64,000 nt of DNA from Nostoc favosum CHAB5714 (GCF_020829495.1 NZ_JAIVFQ010000019.1:42997-106996), one strand, 5' to 3'; positions 26,928 through 36,733 are shown, counted from the stretch's first letter. The notes: generated by a model not told the origin, from the sequence alone. Program-made: numbers and translations.

Positions 26928-28450
26928 ATCAAAAATCTTTAACAGCTGATGAAATAATAAATCTTGATGAAACAGAAAATTTAGATAACGAGAAATTACC
27001 CCCTATAGATGAAACAGAAAATTTAACCGAGCATAATTTAGTTACATCACCTTGGTCAAGAATAGGGATAATTGGTGTCCCATTAGGGATTGGCTTTTTA
27101 GTGTTTTATTTCCTGTTTAATAACATCATGAATGGGAAACCAACTGCCAATAATCCTAATCAAAACGAGCAAAAATCAACACAAGCAACGGTACAATCAA
27201 ACGATTCAAATGGGGACGTTTATGCACAGTTGGCTCTGGCGAAACAACAAGAGCAATTAGACAAGATTAATCAACACGAGGAAAAAACGCCAGCCCCAAC
27301 ACAAAAGCCTTCAAAAGGAGAACTCAAACCAGTAGCCAAACAAACTCAACCGGTGCAAGTATCATCTGCGCCACCACCGCCTAGAACTAACTTGTCCCCA
27401 GCAACGACTTACTCATCCCCACAGAGAACTTATTTGCCACCAAGGGCATACTCATCACCACAACGTAATCTAGTGGCGGCTTCAACACCAGCCCCTGACC
27501 CAATTGCAGAATTAGAACGACTGCGCTCCCTGGGGTCATTTGGTCAAGTGGCTTATGCCAATACCTCAGCAAAGGCAGGCATCACCAATTTAGATACGCA
27601 GACCAACACCCAAGACCTACCCTCTCAAACTGATGATGAGCCACCATTGCCTACAACTGAGGATAGTGTAGAAGTAAACAATGGGATAGAAAAGATTAGC
27701 CCCCGGTGGTCATCAGTAAAATCTAATGTAAAGGCTAAAAATTACTTGCCAGAGGAAAATCAAGTCCTTCAGGGCAAGCAAGCTCGTTACCTGACAGTAG
27801 GAACATTTGCCACTGGTGAAATAGTAACACCCTTAGTCAAGGCAACAAATAGTAGAACAGATATTAGAAACTCCTCCTCATCAACTAACAATAACAATAG
27901 GTCTGTTGCGCGACTAAGGCAAGACTGGCGTGACAACCTTGGAGTAGTGGCAATCCCGGCTGGGACTTTATTGGCAATTGAATTAGTGTCAGTAGATGGG
28001 GGAAATTACGCCAGTGCAAATGTTCGAGGGTTCATTCTAGATAATACTGAATATCTAATCTCAGCTGGTGCAATATCAGTTGGCGGGGAAGGTGGAAAAC
28101 CATTGATAGCCCAGAAGTTTCAAGACTTGGGTGGTGGAATTGGGAGGAATGGCTTGTTCGATGGCGCTGTGTCTGCATTGGGGAAGGTGGGTGAAATTAT
28201 CAACCAACCCGACACCGAGGAAGAATGGTCAGACGATGATGGCAGAACTCGCCGACGCACTAGTGGCAACCGCCGTAATCTTACTGGGGCGTTGATGTTA
28301 GGATTTTTCGGACAGGTCAGCCAAAACATGAGTCAACGCAACCAACGTGCTAGTCAAGAGATTACGGCTCGTCCCAATGTTTACTACATTCCCCAAGGGA
28401 CTCAAGTTACTTTCCTGGTAAATCGCACCTTGGAGTTGGAGTTGCCATGA
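26924..28450 (+). CDS. VirB10/TrbI-type scaffold protein
   Basis: 508 residues. An acidic cytoplasmic N-terminus holds two copies of DETENL. A single helix (IGIIGVPLGIGFLVFYFLF) and a long Pro/Ser/Gln-rich periplasmic linker (residues about 120-220) follow, then the VirB10 beta-barrel domain: VAIPAGTLLAIELVSVDGG, FILDNTEYLISAGA, and the closing YYIPQGTQVTFLVNRTLELEL. VirB10 spans both membranes and transmits energy from the ATPases. It overlaps both neighbours by 4 bp. Confidence 0.88.
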   Translation: MNQKSLTADEIINLDETENLDNEKLPPIDETENLTEHNLVTSPWSRIGIIGVPLGIGFLVFYFLFNNIMNGKPTANNPNQNEQKSTQATVQSNDSNGDVYAQLALAKQQEQLDKINQHEEKTPAPTQKPSKGELKPVAKQTQPVQVSSAPPPPRTNLSPATTYSSPQRTYLPPRAYSSPQRNLVAASTPAPDPIAELERLRSLGSFGQVAYANTSAKAGITNLDTQTNTQDLPSQTDDEPPLPTTEDSVEVNNGIEKISPRWSSVKSNVKAKNYLPEENQVLQGKQARYLTVGTFATGEIVTPLVKATNSRTDIRNSSSSTNNNNRSVARLRQDWRDNLGVVAIPAGTLLAIELVSVDGGNYASANVRGFILDNTEYLISAGAISVGGEGGKPLIAQKFQDLGGGIGRNGLFDGAVSALGKVGEIINQPDTEEEWSDDDGRTRRRTSGNRRNLTGALMLGFFGQVSQNMSQRNQRASQEITARPNVYYIPQGTQVTFLVNRTLELELP

Positions 28451-29181
28451 AAAAACTGATTGGCATACCATTAGCGATCGTCATTGCCTGTAACCCACTC
28501 TCCAGCATTGCCGCCCCAGCCCCAGTTGTCCGCACCATCAAACAAACTCAAGCTAGTGGTACTAATGCCAAACTCCAAACAATCAATGTGTGGAAAGGTC
28601 ACGGAGTGAGCATTTCATTTTATGGGGTGGGTGAAATTATACAGAGAGTATGGATTGACGACCCATCGCAAATTTTGATTGATACAGACAGATGTTTAAA
28701 AGGAGTTGACCGTGAGTGTGAAGAACCAGGTGCAGGACTGATTCACTTACGCTGGATTCACAAACTCTCTATTCGTGGTTTGCCAGCAGTCGCAACAACC
28801 CACTTAACTATTGTTACCCAAACAAGAGAAGGAGAGCGCAAATCATATCACTTCAGAGTAGCGCCGTCTAATGGCAAACCGCAGTATAGCCAAATAGCGC
28901 TGATTAATGACGAGCCTGCATTGGTTACACCACCACCGCGAACATTACAGCCGATCGCACAAACCATAAATACTACTAGACAAATTAGGTTTGGTGTAGC
29001 TGTGGCGATCCGAAATAAATTGCTCACTCCATCGTCTCCACTTCATGGTCGCATTGAACAAGTAATTACTTACTTGCTTCAAGGTGATGAATTGTCAACG
29101 GCGGCTAATAAAGCAGTAGTTTCGATGGAATTAGTCAATAAATTAATTCAACTTGGTCAAAGTCCATCTCTAAATATATGA
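28447..29181 (+). CDS. VirB9/TrbG-like exported protein
   Basis: 244 residues with a signal peptide (IPLAIVIACNPLSSIAA). The first mature segment is beta-rich (INVWKGHGVSISFYGVGEII and WIDDPSQILIDTD), as in VirB9, and a Pro-rich linker and helical tail follow. One pair of cysteines (DRCLKGVDRECEE) may form a disulphide. It follows VirB10, the reverse of the usual B9-B10 order. Assignment to VirB9 is supported by context; a sequence search would be needed to confirm it. Confidence 0.6.
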   Translation: MKKLIGIPLAIVIACNPLSSIAAPAPVVRTIKQTQASGTNAKLQTINVWKGHGVSISFYGVGEIIQRVWIDDPSQILIDTDRCLKGVDRECEEPGAGLIHLRWIHKLSIRGLPAVATTHLTIVTQTREGERKSYHFRVAPSNGKPQYSQIALINDEPALVTPPPRTLQPIAQTINTTRQIRFGVAVAIRNKLLTPSSPLHGRIEQVITYLLQGDELSTAANKAVVSMELVNKLIQLGQSPSLNI

Positions 29182-30539
29182 GTCAGCAACCAGAGCAATC
29201 AAATCAATTTTTATTAGAGCAACAGTCAGAGCATTCAAGCGAAGCTGGTAATAAATATTTGATGTATTTAATGTTGTGTATTTTCCTGAATCATTCCAGA
29301 CAAATCAATGATGCTCAACAGCAATCAAAATCAGATAAGCAACAATTTAAAAACCAAAAAGATGAACGAACAAGATGCCTGATATTTCTTGGGTTGATAT
29401 TTTTCTTGTTTATACATAGTTTTTGGAAGTCTGGTCTGCTCAATCAAGCCATTGGTTTGATTATGCCCAAAGCCTCGGCACAAGTTTCTGTTGTTCAGTC
29501 ATCCAGTGGGTTTGTACCTGATTGGTCACGTTTACGTTTTAGTAACATGATTATCTCCACCAGTGGTAGTGTCAGCTATCCCGGAACAAACGGTACGGAA
29601 ACTAGAAGCTGGAGTGCTGGACAAAGTATTGGTGAAATTATGGAATTAGGTGACTTTGAAAGCCCGGAATTATCCATAGAAAAATTGAACATCTCAACTA
29701 TTGCTAATGTACAAGGAATCAATTTAAGTCAGCAAAGGCTAGATGATTTCCAACTAACAAAATGGCAGAAATTATCTGATTTAGTAAAAGCTGTTCCTGG
29801 TTTGGGAAACAGAAGCGTCACAAGTGTTAGACCCATCCGTGATTTTGCCAGTCGATTTGGAATTAATTTTGGCACAATTGCTAATGCTAGTCGTAATTCT
29901 ATATTGCGTAATATCCAAATTGGAAGCAGGATTAATTTAAAAAATTACTCACTAACTTCTATTCCAAATATCCAAAACACAGCAATTAACAAGTTCGCAA
30001 ATTGGCAAGACTCAAAAATTAACGGTGTACCAGGATTATCAAACTTGACTTGGGATAATTTTCCGGGGCTGTCGAATGTTGACTTATCTTTTGTTGGTCA
30101 GGTTGACCTTGTACTAAGAGATATTGAGGCTAACCGCATTCGCTCGATCTCCGGGAGCTATCAACAAGGGTTTAACGTACCCTGTCTTCAAGACAATTGC
30201 GCTCATGCAGAGATGGCAGGCATTGGTAGAACAACAGGTACACAGTGGATTTCAGGCAAAGTTCAGAAGGTTAGGGGTGGGTTTGGTGTTTTGAGAGGAC
30301 TGAACGGCGGTCTTGAGCCTACGGGTAGAAATCCCTTTGGTTCGGCTTTTAAACAAGTGGTTTGGAATATTGATGAATCAACGGGATCTATGGAAAGTGC
30401 AATGTTTTTTAGAATCTGCAAAACCATCCCCTTCGTTGGTCGCACCTGTTCGCCATATTTTATTGGGCCTGTCCCGTTCATTGAGTATCGGGAAAAAGAC
30501 CCAATTATTTTTGGTCAACCATCAACGCTCCCAGATTGA
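29178..30539 (+). CDS. Exported or membrane-anchored protein of unknown function in the transfer operon
   Basis: 453 residues. The first about 75 residues are Gln/Ser-rich and cytoplasmic-like. One hydrophobic helix follows (CLIFLGLIFFLFIHSFWKS) with an ALA-like cleavage region (PKASAQVSVVQ). The rest is extracytoplasmic. A central section has serial short helices with Ile/Leu and Asn (GLGNRSVTSV, NIQNTAINKFANW, GVPGLSNLTWDNFPGLSN), like a repeat. The C-terminal part holds three cysteine-bearing segments (PCLQDNCAHAEM and ICKTIPFVGRTCSPY). It overlaps the VirB9-like gene by 4 bp and ends before the coupling-protein region. No known family is recognised; a surface adhesin or a pilus-associated factor are possibilities. 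Confidence 0.7.
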   Translation: MSQQPEQSNQFLLEQQSEHSSEAGNKYLMYLMLCIFLNHSRQINDAQQQSKSDKQQFKNQKDERTRCLIFLGLIFFLFIHSFWKSGLLNQAIGLIMPKASAQVSVVQSSSGFVPDWSRLRFSNMIISTSGSVSYPGTNGTETRSWSAGQSIGEIMELGDFESPELSIEKLNISTIANVQGINLSQQRLDDFQLTKWQKLSDLVKAVPGLGNRSVTSVRPIRDFASRFGINFGTIANASRNSILRNIQIGSRINLKNYSLTSIPNIQNTAINKFANWQDSKINGVPGLSNLTWDNFPGLSNVDLSFVGQVDLVLRDIEANRIRSISGSYQQGFNVPCLQDNCAHAEMAGIGRTTGTQWISGKVQKVRGGFGVLRGLNGGLEPTGRNPFGSAFKQVVWNIDESTGSMESAMFFRICKTIPFVGRTCSPYFIGPVPFIEYREKDPIIFGQPSTLPD

Positions 30540-30575
30540 AGAAGAAGTCAGAAGACAGAATTCAGAATCACAATC

Positions 30576-30686
30576 GGTTGGGGATTCAAACCCCAACCAA
30601 TTGTAGACGGTGGGGATTTGAGTCCCTTTACTCAGGAGCTTTTTCGTTCAGGAGTCATTCTGGCTCCTGACTCCTGACTCCTGAGT
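30576..30686. repeat. Two hairpins and a CTCCTGA x3 heptamer repeat
   Basis: GGTTGGGG (30576-30583) pairs with CCCCAACC (30591-30598). ACTCAGGAG (30630-30638) pairs with CTCCTGAGT (30678-30686). CTCCTGA is repeated three times at 30664-30684. This is the boundary between the exported-protein gene and the VirD4 paralogue. Confidence 0.7.
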
Positions 30687-30715
30687 TCTTTTGTTAATTT
30701 TCTAGAAACAGTAGA

Positions 30716-31624
30716 ATGATTCACTCAAAAATTCTTCAAGGATGCCCAATTATACTTTGTGATAGTCAATATCCATCACAAATCGAAATAGCCACTTATG
30801 CACTAAGTCAGGGGTATAGCGTACATATTTTTGCCCCAGGATTTCTGGAATCAGAAGTATGTAATTTACTCTTACTTTTGAGGGACAGTAGCGATGCTGA
30901 AACTGCTCGTCAAATTTCTACTGTTATTAATAAAAACTTCTGCCTCTTGAACAACAGTAATGAAAATGGTTTCTTTGGGACTTCTGAAGATCAATTAACC
31001 CAAGCTATCCTCATGTTGACTCTTGAATTTGGCTCCTTTGCAGATGTCATGACTGCTGCTGCCATTCTCAAGAGCGAACAAATGGTGAAACGTCTAATGG
31101 CTGCTGACCTCAATCCTTGGATAAAGATGGCTTTTGGTCAATTATTCAGTTGTGGTAGTTCATCAGAAACTGCTGCCAACATTGTTTCTAATACTTATGC
31201 AATGTTTAATCATTTTATGACATCACAGAGCATAAGCTGTTTGATTGGAAAAACAACTCTTCCACAAGAAATTAAGCGCAAACAGTTAATATTTTTTGGA
31301 TTCAATCGGGAACTTAATCAAGCTGTTGCCCCTTTAATCTGGAGTGTTTTGCTGTTGCTTTTAAGTAAGCATATTTCCGAAAATAATGAATGTTTCACCC
31401 TAGCTTTAGACCCTTCGTCTAGAAATTATTTAACTAAATTTGTTACCTCTAGTAGACAAGTTTTTATTAACAACTTAGCTCAAATAATTATTTTACCATC
31501 AAGCCGAACTAAACCAGAAGAATTTGATTGGAGTGCGTATAAAGATATTGAAACATTTTCTTTTATTAAAGAGTTTGAAGCTAGGGCGAGACTTGTAGAG
31601 CAAAAATTTCCCAGACCTAAATAA
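30716..31624 (+). CDS. VirD4/TraG-like paralogue lacking the P-loop and with a broken Walker B
   Basis: 302 residues that align by eye along their length with the VirD4 encoded next door (IFAPGFLESEVCN / IFAPGFPESEVCN; TVINKNF; DQLTQAILMLT; GKTTLP.EIKRKQ). It begins after the region that would hold Walker A, and the Walker B stretch VALDELPS of the neighbour has become LALDPSS. It ends about 150 residues early. It thus cannot bind and hydrolyse ATP in the usual way. The frame is uninterrupted over 909 bp, so it may be a recent relic, or a retained partner of VirD4 hexamers. The next gene starts two bases after its stop. Confidence 0.75.
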   Translation: MIHSKILQGCPIILCDSQYPSQIEIATYALSQGYSVHIFAPGFLESEVCNLLLLLRDSSDAETARQISTVINKNFCLLNNSNENGFFGTSEDQLTQAILMLTLEFGSFADVMTAAAILKSEQMVKRLMAADLNPWIKMAFGQLFSCGSSSETAANIVSNTYAMFNHFMTSQSISCLIGKTTLPQEIKRKQLIFFGFNRELNQAVAPLIWSVLLLLLSKHISENNECFTLALDPSSRNYLTKFVTSSRQVFINNLAQIIILPSSRTKPEEFDWSAYKDIETFSFIKEFEARARLVEQKFPRPK

Positions 31625-31625
31625 A

Positions 31626-33563
31626 ATGAGAAGTAGCATTCAATCACAGTTGATTATAACTAATCAACCATTTCGGGTTGAGCAATTACAAAATCCTAAT
31701 CATGAGATAGGCAAGTATACACATCACTTTCTCACACCTAATGGACTGGCACTATTAGGGGCATTAGGAGTTTATATAGTAATGAAAATGTTGTTAGGAG
31801 ATGGTTCTAACAAGAAAAAAATAGCTACTAGCTATTGGGGAGGAAGTAAAGAAACCACAAAAGCAAAGAAGAAAGCACTTCAACAGATAGCCAATCCCAA
31901 ATGTGATAGTGCGGCACTTTACATTGGTCGGCATCAATTTAAAGGTACAAAAACTTCTAAAGATAGTAAAGTAATCCCTTTATACGTACCAGATGCACAA
32001 AGGGGAACAGCAGCGATTGGCGCACCGGGAAGCGGGAAAACATTCAGTGCGATTAACCCGATGATTTATTCCGCAATTGAGCAAGGGTTTGGCATCGTAT
32101 TATACGACTTCAAGTATCCGTCGCAAGCCAAAATTGCTGCGTATGCTAAATCAACTGACTTTTCACGGGAAGTCTTCAAGCCTCGAAAAAACGTGACTTT
32201 TTCTACAGCCTAATTGTCAATAGCTTTAAGTTAATGAAAATAGCTAACGGAAAAATCAGGGTTTGGAAAACCCTCAAAATGGCCTTTTCCACATGCCGTG
32301 AAAAGTCAGGCTAAATCAAAGGGGTATGACGTACACATCTTTGCACCGGGATTCCCTGAATCAGAAGTATGCAATCCCTTAGATTTTTTGCGAGATTCAG
32401 GTGATGCGGAAACAGCAAGACAACTGGCAACAGTAATAAATAAGAACTTCCGAATTTTAAATAATAGCAATGAAGATGGATTCTTTGGGCCGTCAGGGGA
32501 TCAGTTGACCCAAGCCATATTAATGTTAACCAAAGAGTTTGGTGAAATGGCAGATATAATGACGGCGGCGGCAATACTATCGTCGGAACAAATGATTAAC
32601 CGACTGATGGCGGCTTCACTCAACCCGTGGATAAGAATAGCGTTTGGTCAATTGTTCAGTTCTGCCGCTTCTGAAAAGACGGTTGCTGGGATTACAGCCA
32701 CCGCTAGCTTAATGTTTACTCGTTTTATGGCGAAAAATACCTTGGGCTGTTTCATCGGTAAGACAACTTTACCTTTGGAAATCAAGCGTAAACAAATGAT
32801 CATCTTCGGCTTGGATCGGGAGCGACGAGATGCTGTTTCTCCCCTGATGACCAGCATTTTACACATGACTATTGCACGGAATATAGCCTCGAAACGAATT
32901 GACTCCGGGCCGTTAATCGTTGCTTTGGATGAATTACCGTCTATTTATCTGCCTGATTTATATAGATGGCTGAATGAGTCGCGTTCTGAGGGGTTCTGCG
33001 GCATTCTGGGCTGGCAGAATATGGGGCAGTTGGAGAAGAACTACGGTAAAGAAGTAGCGAAAACTATCCTTGGGGCTTGTAGTACCAAATTTGTTTTTAA
33101 TCCTGGTGAAAATGAATCAGCACAATTATTCTCCAGCTTTTTAGGAGATGAAGAAATTAAGTACAAGCATAAGAGTAGGTCAACTGGGGGAGGTAAACCT
33201 AGTACTACAGTTAGCGAACAAGAAAAAACTAAAAAGCTATTTGAATCAGCACAGTTTCTCAAATTACCATCGGGAAAATGTGTATTTATCAATCCAGCTT
33301 ATGCGAACAAAGAGGAAGGTTCAGTGCCTCTACTGAAAAGTATTAAAATTCCCCAAACGATACTACTGCTTGAAGAATATAATCAACAGCAATGGGATAA
33401 GTTAGTAGTAAAAATGGCAATTAAAAGCACTCAAAAAACTCCAACTCAGCAAGATTTAGATATAAGAATTAGAGAAGTAGACCGGAAGCTACCCATACCG
33501 CAAGAACCAGTAGAGGCAGGAGTTGAAGCATTACCCGTTGATGGGATGAGAGCAATTTTGTAG
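31626..33563 (+). pseudogene. VirD4/TraG coupling ATPase gene interrupted by a 155-bp MITE
   Basis: The gene is read in two parts: 31626-32213, with a membrane helix (LALLGALGVYIVMKMLLG) and Walker A GAPGSGKT (132-139), and from about 32298 (GTG) to 33563, with Walker B LIVALDELPS and the WQNMGQLEKNYG motif. Removing the MITE plus one duplication (165 bp, exactly 55 codons) restores an uninterrupted frame reading AYAKSKGYDVHIFAPG. Within the MITE the frame meets TAA at 32211-32213. VirD4 couples the relaxase-DNA complex to the secretion channel, so transfer may be defective unless the two halves complement each other. All core motifs survive in the halves. Confidence 0.85.
32155..32309. mobile_element. 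155-bp MITE with 14-bp perfect terminal repeats and 10-bp target duplication in virD4
   Basis: The ends are CTGACTTTTCACGG (32155-32168) and CCGTGAAAAGTCAG (32296-32309). GCTAAATCAA flanks both sides (32145-32154 and 32310-32319). It carries no gene and an internal hairpin (AGGGTTTGGAAAACCCT near 32258). The same terminal sequences occur in the hairpin cluster at 12.2 kb. A transposase using these ends is not present in the window. Confidence 0.9.
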
Positions 33564-33574
33564 GAGGAGTGGAA

Positions 33575-34009
33575 ATGCTAATTATTGAATCTTCTCTTGC
33601 AGATTTTCAAATAATTAATAAATTAGATATAAAGCAACAAAGACTAATGGCAAATTTAATAAATGTTAGTGAGACTACCCCGTACATTGTCAATGCGTTT
33701 AATAAGCGGTCTAAGCTCAGACCAAGGCTGAAGAAATTTGGAATATATGTCAAGCTGATATTGAAAGACCTACAGAATTTATCTCAAGAAAAAAGTTATC
33801 AGCAAGTGCTAGATAGTTATTTAAAAGATATAGGCTGGAACGACTTGCAATATATAGCATTTATTACTTATGGCTCGAATTATGCTCAAATAGAAATTAT
33901 TTTAAATCGCGTGATTTCAAAGACAAACATTATAGACTTGAAGTGCTTAAAAGTAAGTACAAGACAGTATAAAATCCTGTATAAAGCATATACAAAGATG
34001 TGTAAGTAA
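33575..34009 (+). CDS. Hypothetical plasmid protein
   Basis: 144 residues from the ATG at 33575, seven bases after a perfect AGGAGG; the GTG at 33569 is too close to that site. It is mainly helical and basic (NAFNKRSKLRPRLKKFG) with a YGSNYAQIEIIL strand-like segment. Nothing in it is recognised. It follows VirD4 by 12 bp and is likely the last gene of the transfer operon. Confidence 0.6.
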   Translation: MLIIESSLADFQIINKLDIKQQRLMANLINVSETTPYIVNAFNKRSKLRPRLKKFGIYVKLILKDLQNLSQEKSYQQVLDSYLKDIGWNDLQYIAFITYGSNYAQIEIILNRVISKTNIIDLKCLKVSTRQYKILYKAYTKMCK

Positions 34010-34083
34010 ATCGGTGTAAATGCAAAAGCAACTGTTTTTGACACAAAGATAAATAATCATTGGTTAATTTTTAAATAATTCCT

Positions 34084-36708
34084 ATGTTTGATGAACGAAG
34101 TGTCAATTTAATTAATAATTACACAGTGCTGCCATCTAAAGAATTAGACAATACACTCAAGATTTGGAAAGAAGCAATCGTTCCATTAATAGAAGCAGCA
34201 ATGGAGCGATTGCAATACGAGTGGGACAAACAAGCAAAAATCGAGATCGGTTATAATACATTTGTACTGTCACAGGATGAGTCAGGAGCTTACGTGTGGT
34301 CAGAGATTGATCCATTAGCTGACATTGAATGGGACGAGGAGGCTGATTTAGAACCAGAAGAATCAGCCCCCTCGTCAACAGTACAAACAGAACAAACTCC
34401 CTCAAGCTCAACCTCTCAAGCAGAAGAATCAGCCACCGTATCAACACCTCAAGTAGAACAAACTCCCTCAAGCTCAACTCCTCAAGTACAGACATTGCAG
34501 GAGAGCGAAACAATTTCCATTCCTTCCCCAGAACATATAGACCCTGAACACTGGCATGAAATAGTAGTAAAAAGTGCTGTTAACCCGGAGATCGCCGCCC
34601 TTAATTTCACAAGCTTGCACCACGATTCGGTTGAAGGTGCAAACCTTGCTTGGGAATACTTGATGTATAGCAAAAGTCTTGAACGGCGTAACGATGGACG
34701 GCTGAAGAATATAAAGACATATTCGCATATTGAGCAAGGGGGCTGGTGGTGTAGCGCAGGTGTAGATCCGCGCTCATTTCCGGATCTCAAGCCAGGAGAA
34801 GTACCACAACAAAAGCTTTGGGGTTGCTTGAAACCCAACCACAAGAGAGAAAAACCTGAGCAAAAGAACAATTCTCAAAGTTATTTTAAGTTCCTTCAAG
34901 ACGATAAACAGTCTCCCAGTCCTGACGAACACTCGAATAAACCAAAGGAATTTATCAAATATGAGCATCCGCCAAAAACACCATTGAGTGTTTTCTTGCT
35001 GGATGTACCAGATGATATTGCTAATGTAATTTATCAAAGGGCAGGTGTTACACCAAGCGAGTGCGATCGCCGCAGTGGATTTTGGTACTGTGTATGGAAA
35101 CACAATGTACCCATTATTGTGACAGAGGGAGCCAAAAAAGCTGCCAGCATATTGTCACAGGGTCATGCAGCAATAGGTTTACCAGGGATAAATGCTGGCT
35201 ATCGGACTAAAGATGAGCAATCTAATCCAATTCCAACACAGTTACGTGAAGAATTTGCGATGTTTGCTACTCCTGGTAGAGATATGAAATTTTGCTTTGA
35301 CCACGATACGAAGCCAAAAACTATTGTCAATGTTCATAAAGCTTTATTAAAAACAGGGTTATTACTGCAACAAACCGGGGTTGATGTTAGCGTGATCAGC
35401 TTGCCAGGGCCGGATAAAGGTGCGGATGATTTTATTGTCAACAATGGCAGCGAACAATTTCAGGCTTTAATAGACCAAGCTCAATCTTTAGAGGAATGGT
35501 ACAAAAGCAATCCACCGCCTGATTTAAGATTTTTTATCAAACTGAAAAATGGACAAGTCTTGAATCTGTATGAAAAGCAGTCTGACGGAACTGTTACATC
35601 AAACCCGGCTAACTTAGCAAAGGAACAAGTTGCACAGGCTATTCCTCAACTTTCCAAACCGCTAGAAGCACAATCACAAAACGAAGCGACAAAGCAAGGC
35701 GAACAAGGACAGCCCGATGAGAAAGCGGGAAATGTACAGAGTTCTTTAACGCCACAAGTTTCCAATACACAAAACTCCAATCCTGTTCAATTCCTAACTA
35801 ATAATCAATATTGGGCAGCACGACAAGACGTACCAAATTATGCCCTAACAATTCCCAGAAAATTATTAGTAGAGAAAGAAAATAAAGATATTGCCAGTGC
35901 TGCCAAACAACTTCTAGATAATTACGCAGTGGAATTAGACGATGGCAGCACGGTTTACAGAGGTGAAGCTTTTAGTATCAGGAAATTTCGTGATACCTAT
36001 AGCATTCACCGTGCTGATGATGAAAAAAATAGCTATTTTTCTAATCCACTAATGCAGTTTGAGATTGATAAAAAAGGAAAAGCAGTAATTACCAAAAAAC
36101 CGGAAAAAATGCTCATGGTAGAGCGTCAGGAATTCCTAAAAGTGAATAATAACTTCAAATCAGTAGAGGAACTACCATCATTTTATGAAGATGCGATAAC
36201 GCTAAAAGCTCAACTAGGTTCTTTAGCTCCACTAGGTACTCAAGCAGTGATTAAAAGGTTAGAGATAACTGAAGTTTCTCAATTGTTGAGCTACTCATTG
36301 AAAACTGCAAAATCTCAACATCTACAAATAGGAAGTTACCGAATTAAAGCCCAAAGTAATCAGTCTACTGGAGAATCATTCGTTAAGCTTTTTAAAAAAG
36401 AAAAAGATGGGCTGGATAGACAAGCTGTTAAAATTAACTTAAAAACAAATGAAGCGACTATAATGCAACTGTCTCAACAAGATATAGAAAATCTGAGATT
36501 AATAGCAAAAAGAATACAGTTAGAATACAGTCATCAAGACCAAGAGATTCCTAATTATATTCCCACTCCATCCGGGCAGAATTCGGCTGTGAAAACAACA
36601 CCTCAAAATGTTATGTTAGATAATTTTTCACCCTGGCAACTCAACACAAAACATCGTCCGCCTAAACGTCACAATAATAAATCCTCATCTTTTGACATAG
36701 AGCTATAA
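34084..36708 (+). CDS. Second DUF3854 (TOPRIM-like) protein without helicase
   Basis: 874 residues. The N-terminal 60 residues are helical. A Glu/Ser/Thr/Pro linker (about 85-145) contains the repeated EQTPSSST. The DUF3854 module follows at about 290-470: FIKYEHPPKT, TEGAKKAA with Glu348, LPGINAG, and FDHDTKPKT with Asp406 and Asp408, then LPGPDKGADDF. These match the equivalent blocks in the Rep at 12.5 kb. The C-terminal half instead carries domains like those of relaxase-associated proteins (SIRKFRDTYSIHR and YRIKAQSNQS). It may act as a plasmid primase or nickase accessory. No helicase motifs are present. Confidence 0.75.
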   Translation: MFDERSVNLINNYTVLPSKELDNTLKIWKEAIVPLIEAAMERLQYEWDKQAKIEIGYNTFVLSQDESGAYVWSEIDPLADIEWDEEADLEPEESAPSSTVQTEQTPSSSTSQAEESATVSTPQVEQTPSSSTPQVQTLQESETISIPSPEHIDPEHWHEIVVKSAVNPEIAALNFTSLHHDSVEGANLAWEYLMYSKSLERRNDGRLKNIKTYSHIEQGGWWCSAGVDPRSFPDLKPGEVPQQKLWGCLKPNHKREKPEQKNNSQSYFKFLQDDKQSPSPDEHSNKPKEFIKYEHPPKTPLSVFLLDVPDDIANVIYQRAGVTPSECDRRSGFWYCVWKHNVPIIVTEGAKKAASILSQGHAAIGLPGINAGYRTKDEQSNPIPTQLREEFAMFATPGRDMKFCFDHDTKPKTIVNVHKALLKTGLLLQQTGVDVSVISLPGPDKGADDFIVNNGSEQFQALIDQAQSLEEWYKSNPPPDLRFFIKLKNGQVLNLYEKQSDGTVTSNPANLAKEQVAQAIPQLSKPLEAQSQNEATKQGEQGQPDEKAGNVQSSLTPQVSNTQNSNPVQFLTNNQYWAARQDVPNYALTIPRKLLVEKENKDIASAAKQLLDNYAVELDDGSTVYRGEAFSIRKFRDTYSIHRADDEKNSYFSNPLMQFEIDKKGKAVITKKPEKMLMVERQEFLKVNNNFKSVEELPSFYEDAITLKAQLGSLAPLGTQAVIKRLEITEVSQLLSYSLKTAKSQHLQIGSYRIKAQSNQSTGESFVKLFKKEKDGLDRQAVKINLKTNEATIMQLSQQDIENLRLIAKRIQLEYSHQDQEIPNYIPTPSGQNSAVKTTPQNVMLDNFSPWQLNTKHRPPKRHNNKSSSFDIEL

Positions 36709-36733
36709 TTATTAGCATTGAACTCCTACAGTT

